DNA of 64,000 nt from Gammaproteobacteria bacterium (GTDB taxonomy: Bacteria > Pseudomonadota > Gammaproteobacteria > Eutrophobiales > Eutrophobiaceae): positions 1,488,464-1,552,463 of the forward strand of contig SCUJ01000006.1 in NCBI GenBank assembly GCA_004297165.1, read 5' to 3'. The notes beneath the pieces are model-generated. The model saw nothing but the letters and a program-made list of their open reading frames with translations. It was not told the origin of the DNA and searched no databases. Position 1 is the stretch's first letter; every line of letters begins with the position of its first letter. Below, piece by piece: positions 17,690 to 25,474 of the stretch. The position numbers and the translations under genes were made by a program.

Positions 17690-18241
17690 TTACTGCATCA
17701 CGAAGCCGGTGTAATAGATGGACTCGATCTTTTCCTTCAGGCCGTTTTCCTTGAGGATCCCGTTGATCTCCGCCAGCGAATCGGCGAGGACCTTCTTCTT
17801 GCCTTCGGAGGTGATCAGGGTTTCGTAGGTCTGGTTGCTCAGGAGGAACACCAGACTGTTGCGGATCGCCGGCATGTGTTTCTTCACCACTTCGACGAGT
17901 TCCGTGGTGTTGACCTTGACCTCCATGCTGACTTGCAGGAAGCGCGCCTCCTCGTTCGTGGGGATGTTCACCACCAGGGGTGGATCGATGGGGACGTACT
18001 CAACAGTGGCCTCGGCCGCCGCCGCATGCCCGCCCTCGCCGCCTTCCGCCGCGGCCTTATCCGCGCCTTCTTCCTCCACGCCCTTGCCGGCCATCATGAA
18101 ATAACCGCCCGCGCTGGCGGCGATCAGCAGGACTGCGATGATGATAATCTTCTTTTTGCCCGAGGATTTCGGCGCCGCTTCGGTAGCTTCGCCGGTCGCG
18201 GCCTCGGCCTCAGCCTTGGTTTTGGTCTTGGATTCAGCCAT
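17690..18241 (-). CDS. fliL: Flagellar basal body protein FliL
   Basis: 183 aa. An Ala/Glu/Lys-rich cytoplasmic N-terminus (about 28 residues) is followed by one membrane helix (KIIIIAVLLIAASAGGYFM), a charged linker and the periplasmic FliL domain VVNIPTNEEARFLQVSMEV to the C-terminal YYTGFVMQ. FliL rings surround stators. It is the first gene of the fliL-motD transcript and lies 45 bases from a sigma-54 promoter. Confidence 0.95.
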   Translation of the reverse strand: MAESKTKTKAEAEAATGEATEAAPKSSGKKKIIIIAVLLIAASAGGYFMMAGKGVEEEGADKAAAEGGEGGHAAAAEATVEYVPIDPPLVVNIPTNEEARFLQVSMEVKVNTTELVEVVKKHMPAIRNSLVFLLSNQTYETLITSEGKKKVLADSLAEINGILKENGLKEKIESIYYTGFVMQ

Positions 18242-18285
18242 TCAAGATAGCTCCGTGATGCCTGGTTAAACTTGCCTGCTTGAAT

Positions 18286-18301
18286 TGCAAACAACATGCC
18301 A
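18286..18301 (-). promoter_or_regulatory. Sigma-54 promoter for the fliL operon
   Basis: On the minus strand the element reads TGGCATGTTGTTTGCA. It matches the -24/-12 consensus TGGCACRNNNNTTGCW with one mismatch and the exact GG-10-GC spacing. It ends 45 bases upstream of the fliL ATG. Confidence 0.85.
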
Positions 18302-18578
18302 TGAAATCCGGCGGCCTCAGGGCTTGCATTTCAATCAGTTAGGACATCGCGGGTGATGACAGCCAATAACTTGACAGGGAGAGGGCGCGGAACGCGCCAA
18401 GATTTCGGCTCGATCCACATTGGTCCTAATCATTCGCAGTTCGTGGTTCGTTGTACCGTAGGCTGTGGGTGATTACCCGGCGAACCCCAACGTCAGAGAC
18501 ACTGTAGAACGATCATGTTATGGTTTGCAGCATTCACCAATCTACTTTAATGCCAGAAAATCCTGTCAGGTCTCATAT
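18302..18578. other. Gap at the left edge of the inserted segment; no gene recognised
   Basis: Between the fliL promoter and the HEPN-like gene there is no convincing gene. The only structure seen is a 6-bp hairpin, GGCGCG-GAA-CGCGCC, at 18384-18398 without a T tract. An in-frame extension of the next gene enters from 18465 but lacks a ribosome site. Base composition turns AT-rich toward the right. Confidence 0.6.
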
Positions 18579-19217
18579 ATGCCGAAAGAATTTCCGTTAG
18601 GGATTAAAATTGGACTAGATTTTACTATATCAATGATTTATGAGCATCGCGCCTATCACGATGCCGTAGAGCAAGCCATCTCCGAAAAGATCAACTGGCG
18701 ACTGAACGCAATTCAAAAAAGAGCCAACGAGCTTCCGGTCTCCGAACAAATGGAGTTTATTGAGCTTAATTATCCGTACAGATGGGCATTGTCTTTTCCT
18801 CAAGCACTGCGTGCGCACGTAATAGTGGGTGCATTATCGTTCTTAGAGTTACAAATCATAAATGTCTGTGAAAACATTGCCCAAGAGACAATGCGAGAGT
18901 TTCAGCGACCCTCTTCGGACAAGCTTGAATACTGCATGCGCTTTTTATGTTCTCTAGGCGTTGAACGGCCAGTTGAATCAACATGGAACAAAGTAAAATT
19001 ATGCCAGAAGCTAAGAAATAGCTTGATCCATAACGGACTAGATCTAAACACCGAAAAGGGTGAGAAAGTTGAAGAATATGTACACGAAATAAATGGCATT
19101 TTAAAAGATGATGAACATGGTTACATACTTGAAAGGACTGCTTGTGATGATGTACTTCAAACAGTAGAAAATGTGCTCAAGGAAATTCGAGAATCCACTG
19201 CCAAGAAGTGGCCATAA
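18579..19217 (+). CDS. HEPN-like protein of unknown function
   Basis: A 212-aa all-helical protein. The C-terminal part contains LRNSLIHNGLDL, with Arg146 and His151 giving the R-x4-H motif of HEPN domains, many of which are RNases in defence or toxin systems. The N-terminal part has YEHRAYHDAVEQAISEKINW and a hydrophobic helix AHVIVGALSFLELQIINVCE that would pack the HEPN bundle. ATG 18579 has an AGG about ten bases upstream. Codon use is AT-rich, unlike the flagellar genes. No MNT nucleotidyltransferase or other usual HEPN partner is adjacent. The HEPN assignment is by motif only. Confidence 0.6.
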   Translation: MPKEFPLGIKIGLDFTISMIYEHRAYHDAVEQAISEKINWRLNAIQKRANELPVSEQMEFIELNYPYRWALSFPQALRAHVIVGALSFLELQIINVCENIAQETMREFQRPSSDKLEYCMRFLCSLGVERPVESTWNKVKLCQKLRNSLIHNGLDLNTEKGEKVEEYVHEINGILKDDEHGYILERTACDDVLQTVENVLKEIRESTAKKWP

Positions 19218-19282
19218 ACCCAAATAGACGCCAAACCCTACCAGGAGAAAGCCGTTAAACAGGCAATTGAGCAGGTATCGGA

Positions 19283-19486
19283 ATGAAGAGAACAGATCCG
19301 TATTTAAAGATTGTGGAATGGTCCGAAGAGGATGGTTGCTATGTTGGCCGTTGCCCGGAACTGATGCTCGGCGGCGTGCATGGCAAGGACGAGAAGAAGG
19401 TATTTGCGGAGTTATGTCAGGTCGTGGAAGAGTGGATGGCAAATGCCGAGGCGTCGAAGGAGACTTCGCCAACAGGCATGGCCTGA
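19283..19486 (+). CDS. HicB-like antitoxin-fold protein, short form
   Basis: 67 aa. The sequence YLKIVEWSEEDGCYVGRCPELMLGGVHG followed by a helix VFAELCQVVEEWM (quoted in parts) is the HicB partial RNase-H-like fold. Many relatives continue with a ribbon-helix-helix DNA-binding domain; this one stops after about 12 further residues, so it looks truncated. No HicA toxin lies beside it. The start codon overlaps the stop of a short upstream open frame (ATGA), which may be a relic of a former partner. Confidence 0.6.
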   Translation: MKRTDPYLKIVEWSEEDGCYVGRCPELMLGGVHGKDEKKVFAELCQVVEEWMANAEASKETSPTGMA

Positions 19487-19616
19487 AAGCCGTTCATCGG
19501 GCATTGAGACCCGCATCGCCACTCACTCGATATCTACTCGAACTGGACACACTGGATAACCACTGCCTATACTTGGCCAATCTCCTATTCGAATGAATCA
19601 CAAGGAGGCTCGCAGA

Positions 19617-19895
19617 ATGTCCAAGGGCACATCTATATATTCTTATCGGGCGCCAAGTCTAATAAACCCTAGTAAGGCGCCTCAGGGATCGCAAATGCCT
19701 TCGCTTACGCCTGAACATATTCAATCTATCTTCGACCAGCTTGGCCTTGGCACAGAAGCTGAAAGAAACAGACTGAGAGCGCTTGCCGAACCCGTCGAAA
19801 TTGAGGAAACGCTCGATTGCCCCACTCGTCTAGACATCGAATCGTCATCGCCACGCACGGAGAGCACTCATGCCAAGTTGGCACCAGCTTCTTGA
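19617..19895 (+). CDS. Small protein coupled to the SDH_sah protease
   Basis: 92 aa, not recognised. The start at 19617 is chosen because AAGGAGG lies eight bases upstream; an in-frame ATG at 19593 would add eight residues. The protein is polar, with a Pro/Ser-rich N-terminal third and a helical stretch SLTPEHIQSIFDQLGLGTEAE. Its last 26 bases overlap the start of the next gene, so the two are probably translated together. It could be an adaptor or substrate of the protease, but nothing in the residues proves it. Confidence 0.5.
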   Translation: MSKGTSIYSYRAPSLINPSKAPQGSQMPSLTPEHIQSIFDQLGLGTEAERNRLRALAEPVEIEETLDCPTRLDIESSSPRTESTHAKLAPAS

Positions 19896-20877
19896 AGAAA
19901 TCAAAGTCAAAGGCAGCACCTTCGATGTTGTTCGAAGGCAATACCTCGCCAAGCTCCACCGGGTAACCGGCCGAAACGTAATCATCTATTACTCGGGTTG
20001 GCTACAGAAGCCCGGTATGCGCGGAGTTCAGGTTAACGACGCCGATAAGAATGGTTTTATGACGGTCATCCACGGCCTTGACCGTTCGAAGGGCTTGGAT
20101 CTTCTTCTCCATACCCCCGGAGGAGAAACGGCTGCGACAGAGTCGCTGGTGGACTACCTGCATTCGATGTTCGAGACTGACATACGAGCCATCGTCCCGC
20201 AACTTGCGATGTCCGCGGGCACCATGATCGCCTGCGCCTGCAAAGATATAATTATGGGCAAACAATCAAGCCTCGGCCCAATCGATCCACAATTCGGAAA
20301 CCTCCCTGCGCATGGCATTGTCGAGGAATTCAAACGTGCCGCAGACGAAATATCTAGAGACCCCAGTAAAGTGCCTTTATGGCAGCCTATTATTGCGCGG
20401 TACCACCCAACCTTGATTGGCGAGTGTGAGAAGGCTATCCAGTGGTCGAATGACATGGTTCGCGAGTGGTTAGTACGCGGCATGCTTGCCGATCACGCAG
20501 ATCGCGATTCAAAGGCGGCTGAAATCGTCTCCGAACTTTCCGATCACGCTCTCACCAAATCACACGCGCGTCACCTGTCGGCCGCGAAGTGCAAGGCGAT
20601 GGGTTTAAATGTATTCATGCTTGAGGATGATCGACGGCTACAGGACGCGGTTCTTTCAGTTCATCATGCATGCGTTCACACCCTGTCAGCAACTCCCGCA
20701 TTCAAGATGATCGAAAATCACAAAGGTGTGGCCTTTTTACAGCTAGCTCAACAGCAACTTGTACTCGAAGGGCCGGTTAACACGGAACAACCTGCGGCAC
20801 CCCTCCCTGCACCTTCACCAACGCCGCCTGCCACTCCGCCGGCACCCGAGGAAGCTGCGCCCCATAAAAATTCCTAA
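19870..20877 (+). CDS. ClpP-fold serine protease of the SDH_sah family
   Basis: 335 aa. The family (serine dehydrogenase proteinase, related to ClpP/SppA/NfeD proteases) is shown by LLLHTPGGETAATESLVDYL, the nucleophile block MSAGTMIACAC with Ser115, and IIMGKQSSLGPIDPQFG with a likely general-base Lys131, giving a Ser-Lys dyad. There is no signal peptide, though a hydrophobic stretch surrounds the active site. The C-terminal 35 residues are Pro/Ala-rich and probably disordered. It lies inside the inserted segment, downstream of and overlapping the 92-aa protein gene. Its targets are unknown. Confidence 0.8.
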   Translation: MPSWHQLLEEIKVKGSTFDVVRRQYLAKLHRVTGRNVIIYYSGWLQKPGMRGVQVNDADKNGFMTVIHGLDRSKGLDLLLHTPGGETAATESLVDYLHSMFETDIRAIVPQLAMSAGTMIACACKDIIMGKQSSLGPIDPQFGNLPAHGIVEEFKRAADEISRDPSKVPLWQPIIARYHPTLIGECEKAIQWSNDMVREWLVRGMLADHADRDSKAAEIVSELSDHALTKSHARHLSAAKCKAMGLNVFMLEDDRRLQDAVLSVHHACVHTLSATPAFKMIENHKGVAFLQLAQQQLVLEGPVNTEQPAAPLPAPSPTPPATPPAPEEAAPHKNS

Positions 20878-20987
20878 TATGTTTATCGAAGTGACGGCTC
20901 ACCTACTCTTCGCGGAGCCTCTAGCCATCGAAACCTTCCCTGAGGATCTTTCTACATCCTCTTCGAGCAAAATATTTGGGGAGTGAT

Positions 20988-21323
20988 ATGAGAAAGTATC
21001 CAATACGCCTGGAGGGAATTACAACCTGGGATCGCGAGAATGATCGTGAAGCCGAGTTCACTAAATTTATTCTCAAATCCCCGGATGCATTTGCGTTCGA
21101 GTTCGATTATGAGCGTTCTCATTATAGCGGGACGTTCCACAGAAATACCTCTGGAATGTTCTCAGGCGATTTCTCTGCAAAAGGCGACGGAGGTAATCGT
21201 TCCGGTAAAGGACAATGCGAGCTGAATGAAAAAAATGGAATCTATTTTCTTATTGGGATTTGGTTTGAAGATGGCATTAAGTACGACTACTGGCATGCAG
21301 AGCTTTCTGAAATCGATCAGTAG
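20988..21323 (+). CDS. Hypothetical beta-rich small protein
   Basis: 111 aa with many aromatic and Gly/Asn residues (YERSHYSGTFHRNTSGMFSG, IYFLIGIWFEDGIKYDYWHA), suggesting an antiparallel beta fold. ATG 20988 follows GGGGAG eight bases upstream. No family is recognised. The gene is AT-rich like its neighbours and separated from the protease gene by 110 bases. Confidence 0.55.
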   Translation: MRKYPIRLEGITTWDRENDREAEFTKFILKSPDAFAFEFDYERSHYSGTFHRNTSGMFSGDFSAKGDGGNRSGKGQCELNEKNGIYFLIGIWFEDGIKYDYWHAELSEIDQ

Positions 21324-21381
21324 AATACTTACTTAACATACGTGCGGAGACGGGCTTGCTTATTAAATCTGGAGCTGCAAC

Positions 21382-21765
21382 ATGATCATCGTCTATGGAA
21401 TCCGTGAGCGGTTGAATCCGGTCAAGGCAAAGCTGTCGGACACAGTTCATGCGTGCATGAAGGAAGTGCTTGGCATGCCGGACGACAAACGGGCTCACAG
21501 ATTTGTGCCGCTGGAAAAGGAAGATTTGTACTACCCCGGCGGGAGAACGGATGCCTACACGGTCATAGAAATCAACATGATGCAAGGCCGTTCCGAGGCG
21601 ACCAAAAAAGAACTGATCAAGGCGCTGTTCCGCGCTATTGAAAAAGACGCAGGTATCGCGCCGGTGGATGTCGAGATCACGATCAACGAGCAGCCGGCTC
21701 ATTGCTGGGGATTCAGAGGCATGACGGGCGATGAGGTCAAGTTGAGTTACAAGATTAACGTATGA
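21382..21765 (+). CDS. Tautomerase-superfamily protein lacking Pro1
   Basis: 127 aa. The layout resembles Tautomerase_2 proteins: a beta strand, helix VHACMKEVLGMPDDKRAHRF, a second strand TVIEINMMQGRSEATKKELI with the family's GRS..KK block, and a C-terminal helix-strand. These enzymes use the amino group of Pro as residue 2 (Pro1 after Met removal). Here the start reads MIIVYG, so the catalytic proline is absent. The ATG has a GGAG site about nine bases upstream. It converges on fliK and closes the inserted segment. Confidence 0.75.
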   Translation: MIIVYGIRERLNPVKAKLSDTVHACMKEVLGMPDDKRAHRFVPLEKEDLYYPGGRTDAYTVIEINMMQGRSEATKKELIKALFRAIEKDAGIAPVDVEITINEQPAHCWGFRGMTGDEVKLSYKINV

Positions 21766-21783
21766 GGCAGTGAACGTGCTGAC

Positions 21784-23007
21784 TCAGATATAAAGATCGA
21801 CGAGGCCGAGGGACCCGGATCTAATCCTGGAAACCTGAACATCCTCAGTGAAAGAGACAGGATCATCTTCCGAAGCGGGATCCGATCCGGCCAAATAGCC
21901 GGAGAGATGCGACGATGCCTGCCCCTGACCGGAGGGGGATTGCTCCACGCTGGCATCCATGAGATGGATGCCATCGTTCGCCAGCGTCTCCCGCAACTTC
22001 GGGAAGGCCGCTTCGAGCAACTCCCGCGTCTCGTGGCGCTGGGTCACGAAATGCACCCTGGCATTATCCTCATCCATGGAGATCCGCACCTGCAGACGCC
22101 CGAGTTCCGCGGGTTCGAGGTCGATGTGCGCGACGGGGATCCGCTGCTTGCACAGCCAGCGCACCTGATCGCCCAGCGACTCGTCGAACCCGGCCTGCGT
22201 CACCGGCTGCGGTAACTGGATCTGATCGGGACTGTTGGTCTTTGGCGCCTCCGTCGCTGCGGGCAGGATCGGCGCAGCGCCGCCAACTTCGCCAAGCTCG
22301 CCGCCGCTCGAATCCTTCCGTAATTTTATCGCGCCTTCTCCTTGCAACGCGCGTAGCCAGGCCGGGTCCGGCATTACCGTGATGGGCATTCTTTCCGCGG
22401 GAATCTGAGTCATTAGCTCCACGGGCGCCGAAGCGAGGCTCGGCGGCAGGGGTTGGGGATGTTCCTGTCCGATCGCATCGGGTTTACCAGGGCTGGCCCA
22501 TGCGGTGCTTGCCGGACGCGCGGCCTGGAGGGTCGTGACCGGGATATCGGCATCGGGCGTTACTGTGTCTGAAGGCATGAACAGCCAGCCACCCAGGACA
22601 AAGGCCGGCTCTGACCCGGCCGCAGCCAGGGCTTCCGTTTTGAGTTGTGGGGCAACCGTCGCATCTGCTGGTGTCGTCAGTCCGAGGGAAGGCGGTCTGG
22701 TCAGAACGGGGTTAAGGATGTGCAGCAAGGGTGAATATGGCAAGACCTTGCCGCTCGCGGCCACGGCTTGCCTCTGCGGTATCGGTCCCTGTTGCAACTC
22801 TGGCGGCAATGTCAGGAATTCCTCGAACGCCGGCAGGGGCGCGGCAGGACGCGTCCCGGCCTCCGCAGTCAGCGTCTCCGCGGCGAATAATGCCTTGAAA
22901 TGGGCGGTTTCGGCGCCATCGAGCGGCGCTGGCAGGGATGACGGCGCCCCTGGCAGTCCGTTAAGGAGAGGCAACGCGCCGGGGTCCGTTAAAGCGGCGG
23001 CGTCCAT
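21784..23007 (-). CDS. fliK: Flagellar hook-length control protein FliK
   Basis: 407 aa. The N-terminal two thirds are low-complexity Ala/Pro-rich, as expected for the molecular ruler. The C-terminal Flg_hook domain (about residues 280-370) has QIQLPQPVTQAG, VAHIDLEPAELGRLQVRISM and VHFVTQRHETRELLEAAFPKLRETL (in parts). It measures the hook and signals FlhB to switch export. It has its own sigma-54 promoter 36 bases upstream, separate from fliJ. Confidence 0.93.
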   Translation of the reverse strand: MDAAALTDPGALPLLNGLPGAPSSLPAPLDGAETAHFKALFAAETLTAEAGTRPAAPLPAFEEFLTLPPELQQGPIPQRQAVAASGKVLPYSPLLHILNPVLTRPPSLGLTTPADATVAPQLKTEALAAAGSEPAFVLGGWLFMPSDTVTPDADIPVTTLQAARPASTAWASPGKPDAIGQEHPQPLPPSLASAPVELMTQIPAERMPITVMPDPAWLRALQGEGAIKLRKDSSGGELGEVGGAAPILPAATEAPKTNSPDQIQLPQPVTQAGFDESLGDQVRWLCKQRIPVAHIDLEPAELGRLQVRISMDEDNARVHFVTQRHETRELLEAAFPKLRETLANDGIHLMDASVEQSPSGQGQASSHLSGYLAGSDPASEDDPVSFTEDVQVSRIRSGSLGLVDLYI

Positions 23008-23043
23008 TGGCTGCTGAGCGATCGTTTATACATACCCTGCTGG

Positions 23044-23059
23044 TGCAAGGTATGTGCCA
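23044..23059 (-). promoter_or_regulatory. Sigma-54 promoter for fliK
   Basis: The minus strand reads TGGCACATACCTTGCA, a perfect match to TGGCACRNNNNTTGCW. It lies between the fliJ stop and the fliK ATG, 36 bases before the latter, so fliK can be expressed apart from the fliE-J genes. Confidence 0.92.
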
Positions 23060-23062
23060 AGG

Positions 23063-23506
23063 TTAACTTTTTCTCACGCCGGGATGATTCAGCACCACCA
23101 GGGCATCCGCATCCTTCTGTTCATGTTTGTCGCGTTTTATCCGTTCTTCCCGGAGAGACTTGTCGATAAAGGTTTCGAGGGCCTTGTTGCGCCGGTGAGC
23201 ATCAAGCCATTCCTCGCGCATCTTCGCGTGTTCCGCCACGGCGCTGTTCAACTTTATCTTCTCGCCGACACAGGCCTTGTAGAGCGTATCGACGAAGCCC
23301 TGATGGATGCGCAACTGTCCGGCGTTCAGGACCGTCCGGCCGTTCTCGCGTCCCAGGTTATATTCCGCGAGATAACCTTCGAGTTGGGTGAGGCGCTGTT
23401 CCTGGCGCGCGACACGGTCGTTCGACGCCGCCATCTTCCTGGCCGCCGCCTCTTCCCTGGACCCGGCGATCCGGCTGACCGGTTTCAATCTGTCATGACG
23501 TTTCAT
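23063..23506 (-). CDS. fliJ: Flagellar export chaperone FliJ
   Basis: 147 aa, almost entirely coiled-coil, as expected for the rotor stalk-like FliJ that sits in the FliI hexamer. The N-terminus is basic (MKRHDRLKPVSRI) and the helices include RQEQRLTQLEGYLAEY. The primary sequence is variable in this family, so place and shape carry the call: it follows fliI by 17 bases. Confidence 0.9.
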   Translation of the reverse strand: MKRHDRLKPVSRIAGSREEAAARKMAASNDRVARQEQRLTQLEGYLAEYNLGRENGRTVLNAGQLRIHQGFVDTLYKACVGEKIKLNSAVAEHAKMREEWLDAHRRNKALETFIDKSLREERIKRDKHEQKDADALVVLNHPGVRKS

Positions 23507-23523
23507 AAAGCCCCTTCACGCAA

Positions 23524-24888
23524 TTACGCATTCATCAATGTGATCAACCGCTCCTTGCTCTCGCGATACGCCACGCACTGGCGCATGTCCTGCCGCAGAA
23601 ATTCGAGGATCCTCGGGTGCAGGCCGATGGCCGCGTCAATGGCGGGGTCCGACCCGGCCTGATACGCCCCGATGTTGATCAAATCCCGGTTGTGTTCGTA
23701 GATCGAATAGGCGGCGCGCAACTTGCGGGCGGCCGCTGAATGTTCGCGATCGGCAAGCTCCGTGAACAACCTGCTCACCGAGGCCTCGATGTCGATCGCC
23801 GGATAATGTCCGGAGTCGGCGAGCCGCCGGGACAGAACAATATGCCCGTCGAGCGTCGCCCGCGCGGCATCGGCCACCGGATCGTTCTGGTCATCGCCCT
23901 CGGCCAGCACGGTATAGAACGCCGTGATGGAACCCTTGCCGTTGATTCCCGCGCCGGCCCGTTCCACCAATTGCGGGATGCGCGCAAACACCGAGGGCGG
24001 ATAGCCCTTGGTCGCCGGCAGCTCCCCGATCGCGAGCCCGATCTCCCTTTGCGCCTGCGCGTAGCGGGTGAGCGAATCCATCAACAACAGGACATGCCGC
24101 CCGGTATCGCGAAAATATTCGGCAATGGTGGTCGCCATCATCGCCCCGTGCAGACGCAGCAACGGCGGAGCGTCCGCGGGCGCGACCACCACCACCGCCC
24201 TGGTGAGTCCCTGCGGCCCCAGGATGTTGACGATGAATTCGCGCACCTCCCGGCCGCGCTCGCCGATGAGGCCGACGACGGTGACATCCGCGCTGGTGAA
24301 GCGGGTCATCATCCCGAGCAGCACGCTCTTGCCGAGGCCGCTGCCGGCGAACAGACCGATGCGTTGTCCGCGGCCGACGGTCAGCAGGGCATTCACCGCG
24401 GTGATGCCCACGTCCAGCGGCGTATCGATCGGGCTGCGCTGCATGGGGTTGATGGGCCGGCCGTTCAGGCCCACGCGGCGGCTGCCGCGGAATGCGGGCT
24501 TGCCGTCCAGGGGCGCGCCGGCGGCGTCGAAGACCCGGCCCAGCATTCCCTCGCCGACCTCGATCTCGCAGACCCGCTGCGAGGGAATGACCAAGGCATT
24601 CGGCATCAGGCCGCGCATCTCGCCGACCGGCATGAGAAACAGTTTCGAATCGCTGAAGCCGACGACCTCCGCCTCGGCATACTCTCCCGGCGCGGTCTCG
24701 ACCAGACAGCGGCTGCCCACCGCCGCGACGCAACCGGCGGCCTCGAGCGTGAGCCCGACGATGCGCGTGATCCGGCCTTCGACGCGCAACGGTGCCGCGC
24801 CCTGGATCCGTTGCCGCCATTGCGGGAGGCGGGCGCGCCAGGCGCCGGGAACAGGAATTTCTTCGTGCGATTGTTCCATGGCGGTCAT
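23524..24888 (-). CDS. fliI: Flagellum-specific export ATPase FliI
   Basis: 454 aa F1-beta-like ATPase that energises unfolding of export substrates. Walker A is GLFAGSGLGKSVLLG and Walker B HVLLLMDSLTRYAQAQREI; the C-terminal block includes PAIDIEASVSRLF. An alternative ATG three codons in (24879) is possible. The gene begins one base after the fliH stop. Confidence 0.97.
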   Translation of the reverse strand: MTAMEQSHEEIPVPGAWRARLPQWRQRIQGAAPLRVEGRITRIVGLTLEAAGCVAAVGSRCLVETAPGEYAEAEVVGFSDSKLFLMPVGEMRGLMPNALVIPSQRVCEIEVGEGMLGRVFDAAGAPLDGKPAFRGSRRVGLNGRPINPMQRSPIDTPLDVGITAVNALLTVGRGQRIGLFAGSGLGKSVLLGMMTRFTSADVTVVGLIGERGREVREFIVNILGPQGLTRAVVVVAPADAPPLLRLHGAMMATTIAEYFRDTGRHVLLLMDSLTRYAQAQREIGLAIGELPATKGYPPSVFARIPQLVERAGAGINGKGSITAFYTVLAEGDDQNDPVADAARATLDGHIVLSRRLADSGHYPAIDIEASVSRLFTELADREHSAAARKLRAAYSIYEHNRDLINIGAYQAGSDPAIDAAIGLHPRILEFLRQDMRQCVAYRESKERLITLMNA

Positions 24889-24889
24889 C

Positions 24890-25474
24890 TCAGCCGGCCT
24901 CGCCCTGCATCCGGGAGAGGATCCCCTGCAAGCGGGCCTCCACGGTCCCGTTCACCGTCGCGGCCTCGCTGCTCACCCGGCAACCGCCGCGGGTGATGGC
25001 GGGGTCATCGACGATCTGCCAGCGTCGGCCGCCGTCTGGATCGCCCGCGGCGAGTTCCCGCAACAGGGCGCCATCGGCGGGATTCACGCTGATACGGACC
25101 TTTCTCCCGGCTGCCGGGAGCAACCGCAGGGCCTCGCGCACCACCTCCATGATCGGATTCGTTCCCGTGATCAACTCGCGTTGCAGCAGTTGTTTCGTGC
25201 ATTCGCGAATGAGTTCCGCGAGCTGCTCCGTCACCTGCTCCTCGGTCTCCCGCAACGGGGTGAACAAGGCCGCAAGCACCGCCTGCAATTGCGCGCCGTT
25301 GGCCGCGAGCGCCTCCTTGCGACCTAGCGCCAGACCTTCCTCGTAGGCCTGCCGCTGGATCTCCTCCAGATGGCGCGCGGACACGACGCCGAGGTTGTGC
25401 ATCCGGCCCGGATCCATCTCGGGGATCTGCCAGGGATCGCAGGCGAGATCCGGGGCGGAGAGTACCTTAGACAA
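24890..25474 (-). CDS. fliH: Flagellar export ATPase regulator FliH
   Basis: 194 aa. The short N-terminal part includes the tryptophan (PWQIPEM) that docks to FliN/FlhA in related proteins. It continues with the Gln/Glu-rich helical stretch and the C-terminal domain that binds FliI. It is somewhat shorter than enterobacterial FliH. Its start overlaps the fliG stop by eight bases. Confidence 0.92.
   Translation of the reverse strand: MSKVLSAPDLACDPWQIPEMDPGRMHNLGVVSARHLEEIQRQAYEEGLALGRKEALAANGAQLQAVLAALFTPLRETEEQVTEQLAELIRECTKQLLQRELITGTNPIMEVVREALRLLPAAGRKVRISVNPADGALLRELAAGDPDGGRRWQIVDDPAITRGGCRVSSEAATVNGTVEARLQGILSRMQGEAG

Noticed and set aside
20879-20986. 35-codon open frame between the protease and the 111-aa gene
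   Set aside because: It ends just before the next ATG but has no ribosome site and a Ser-rich tail; not enough evidence to call it a gene.
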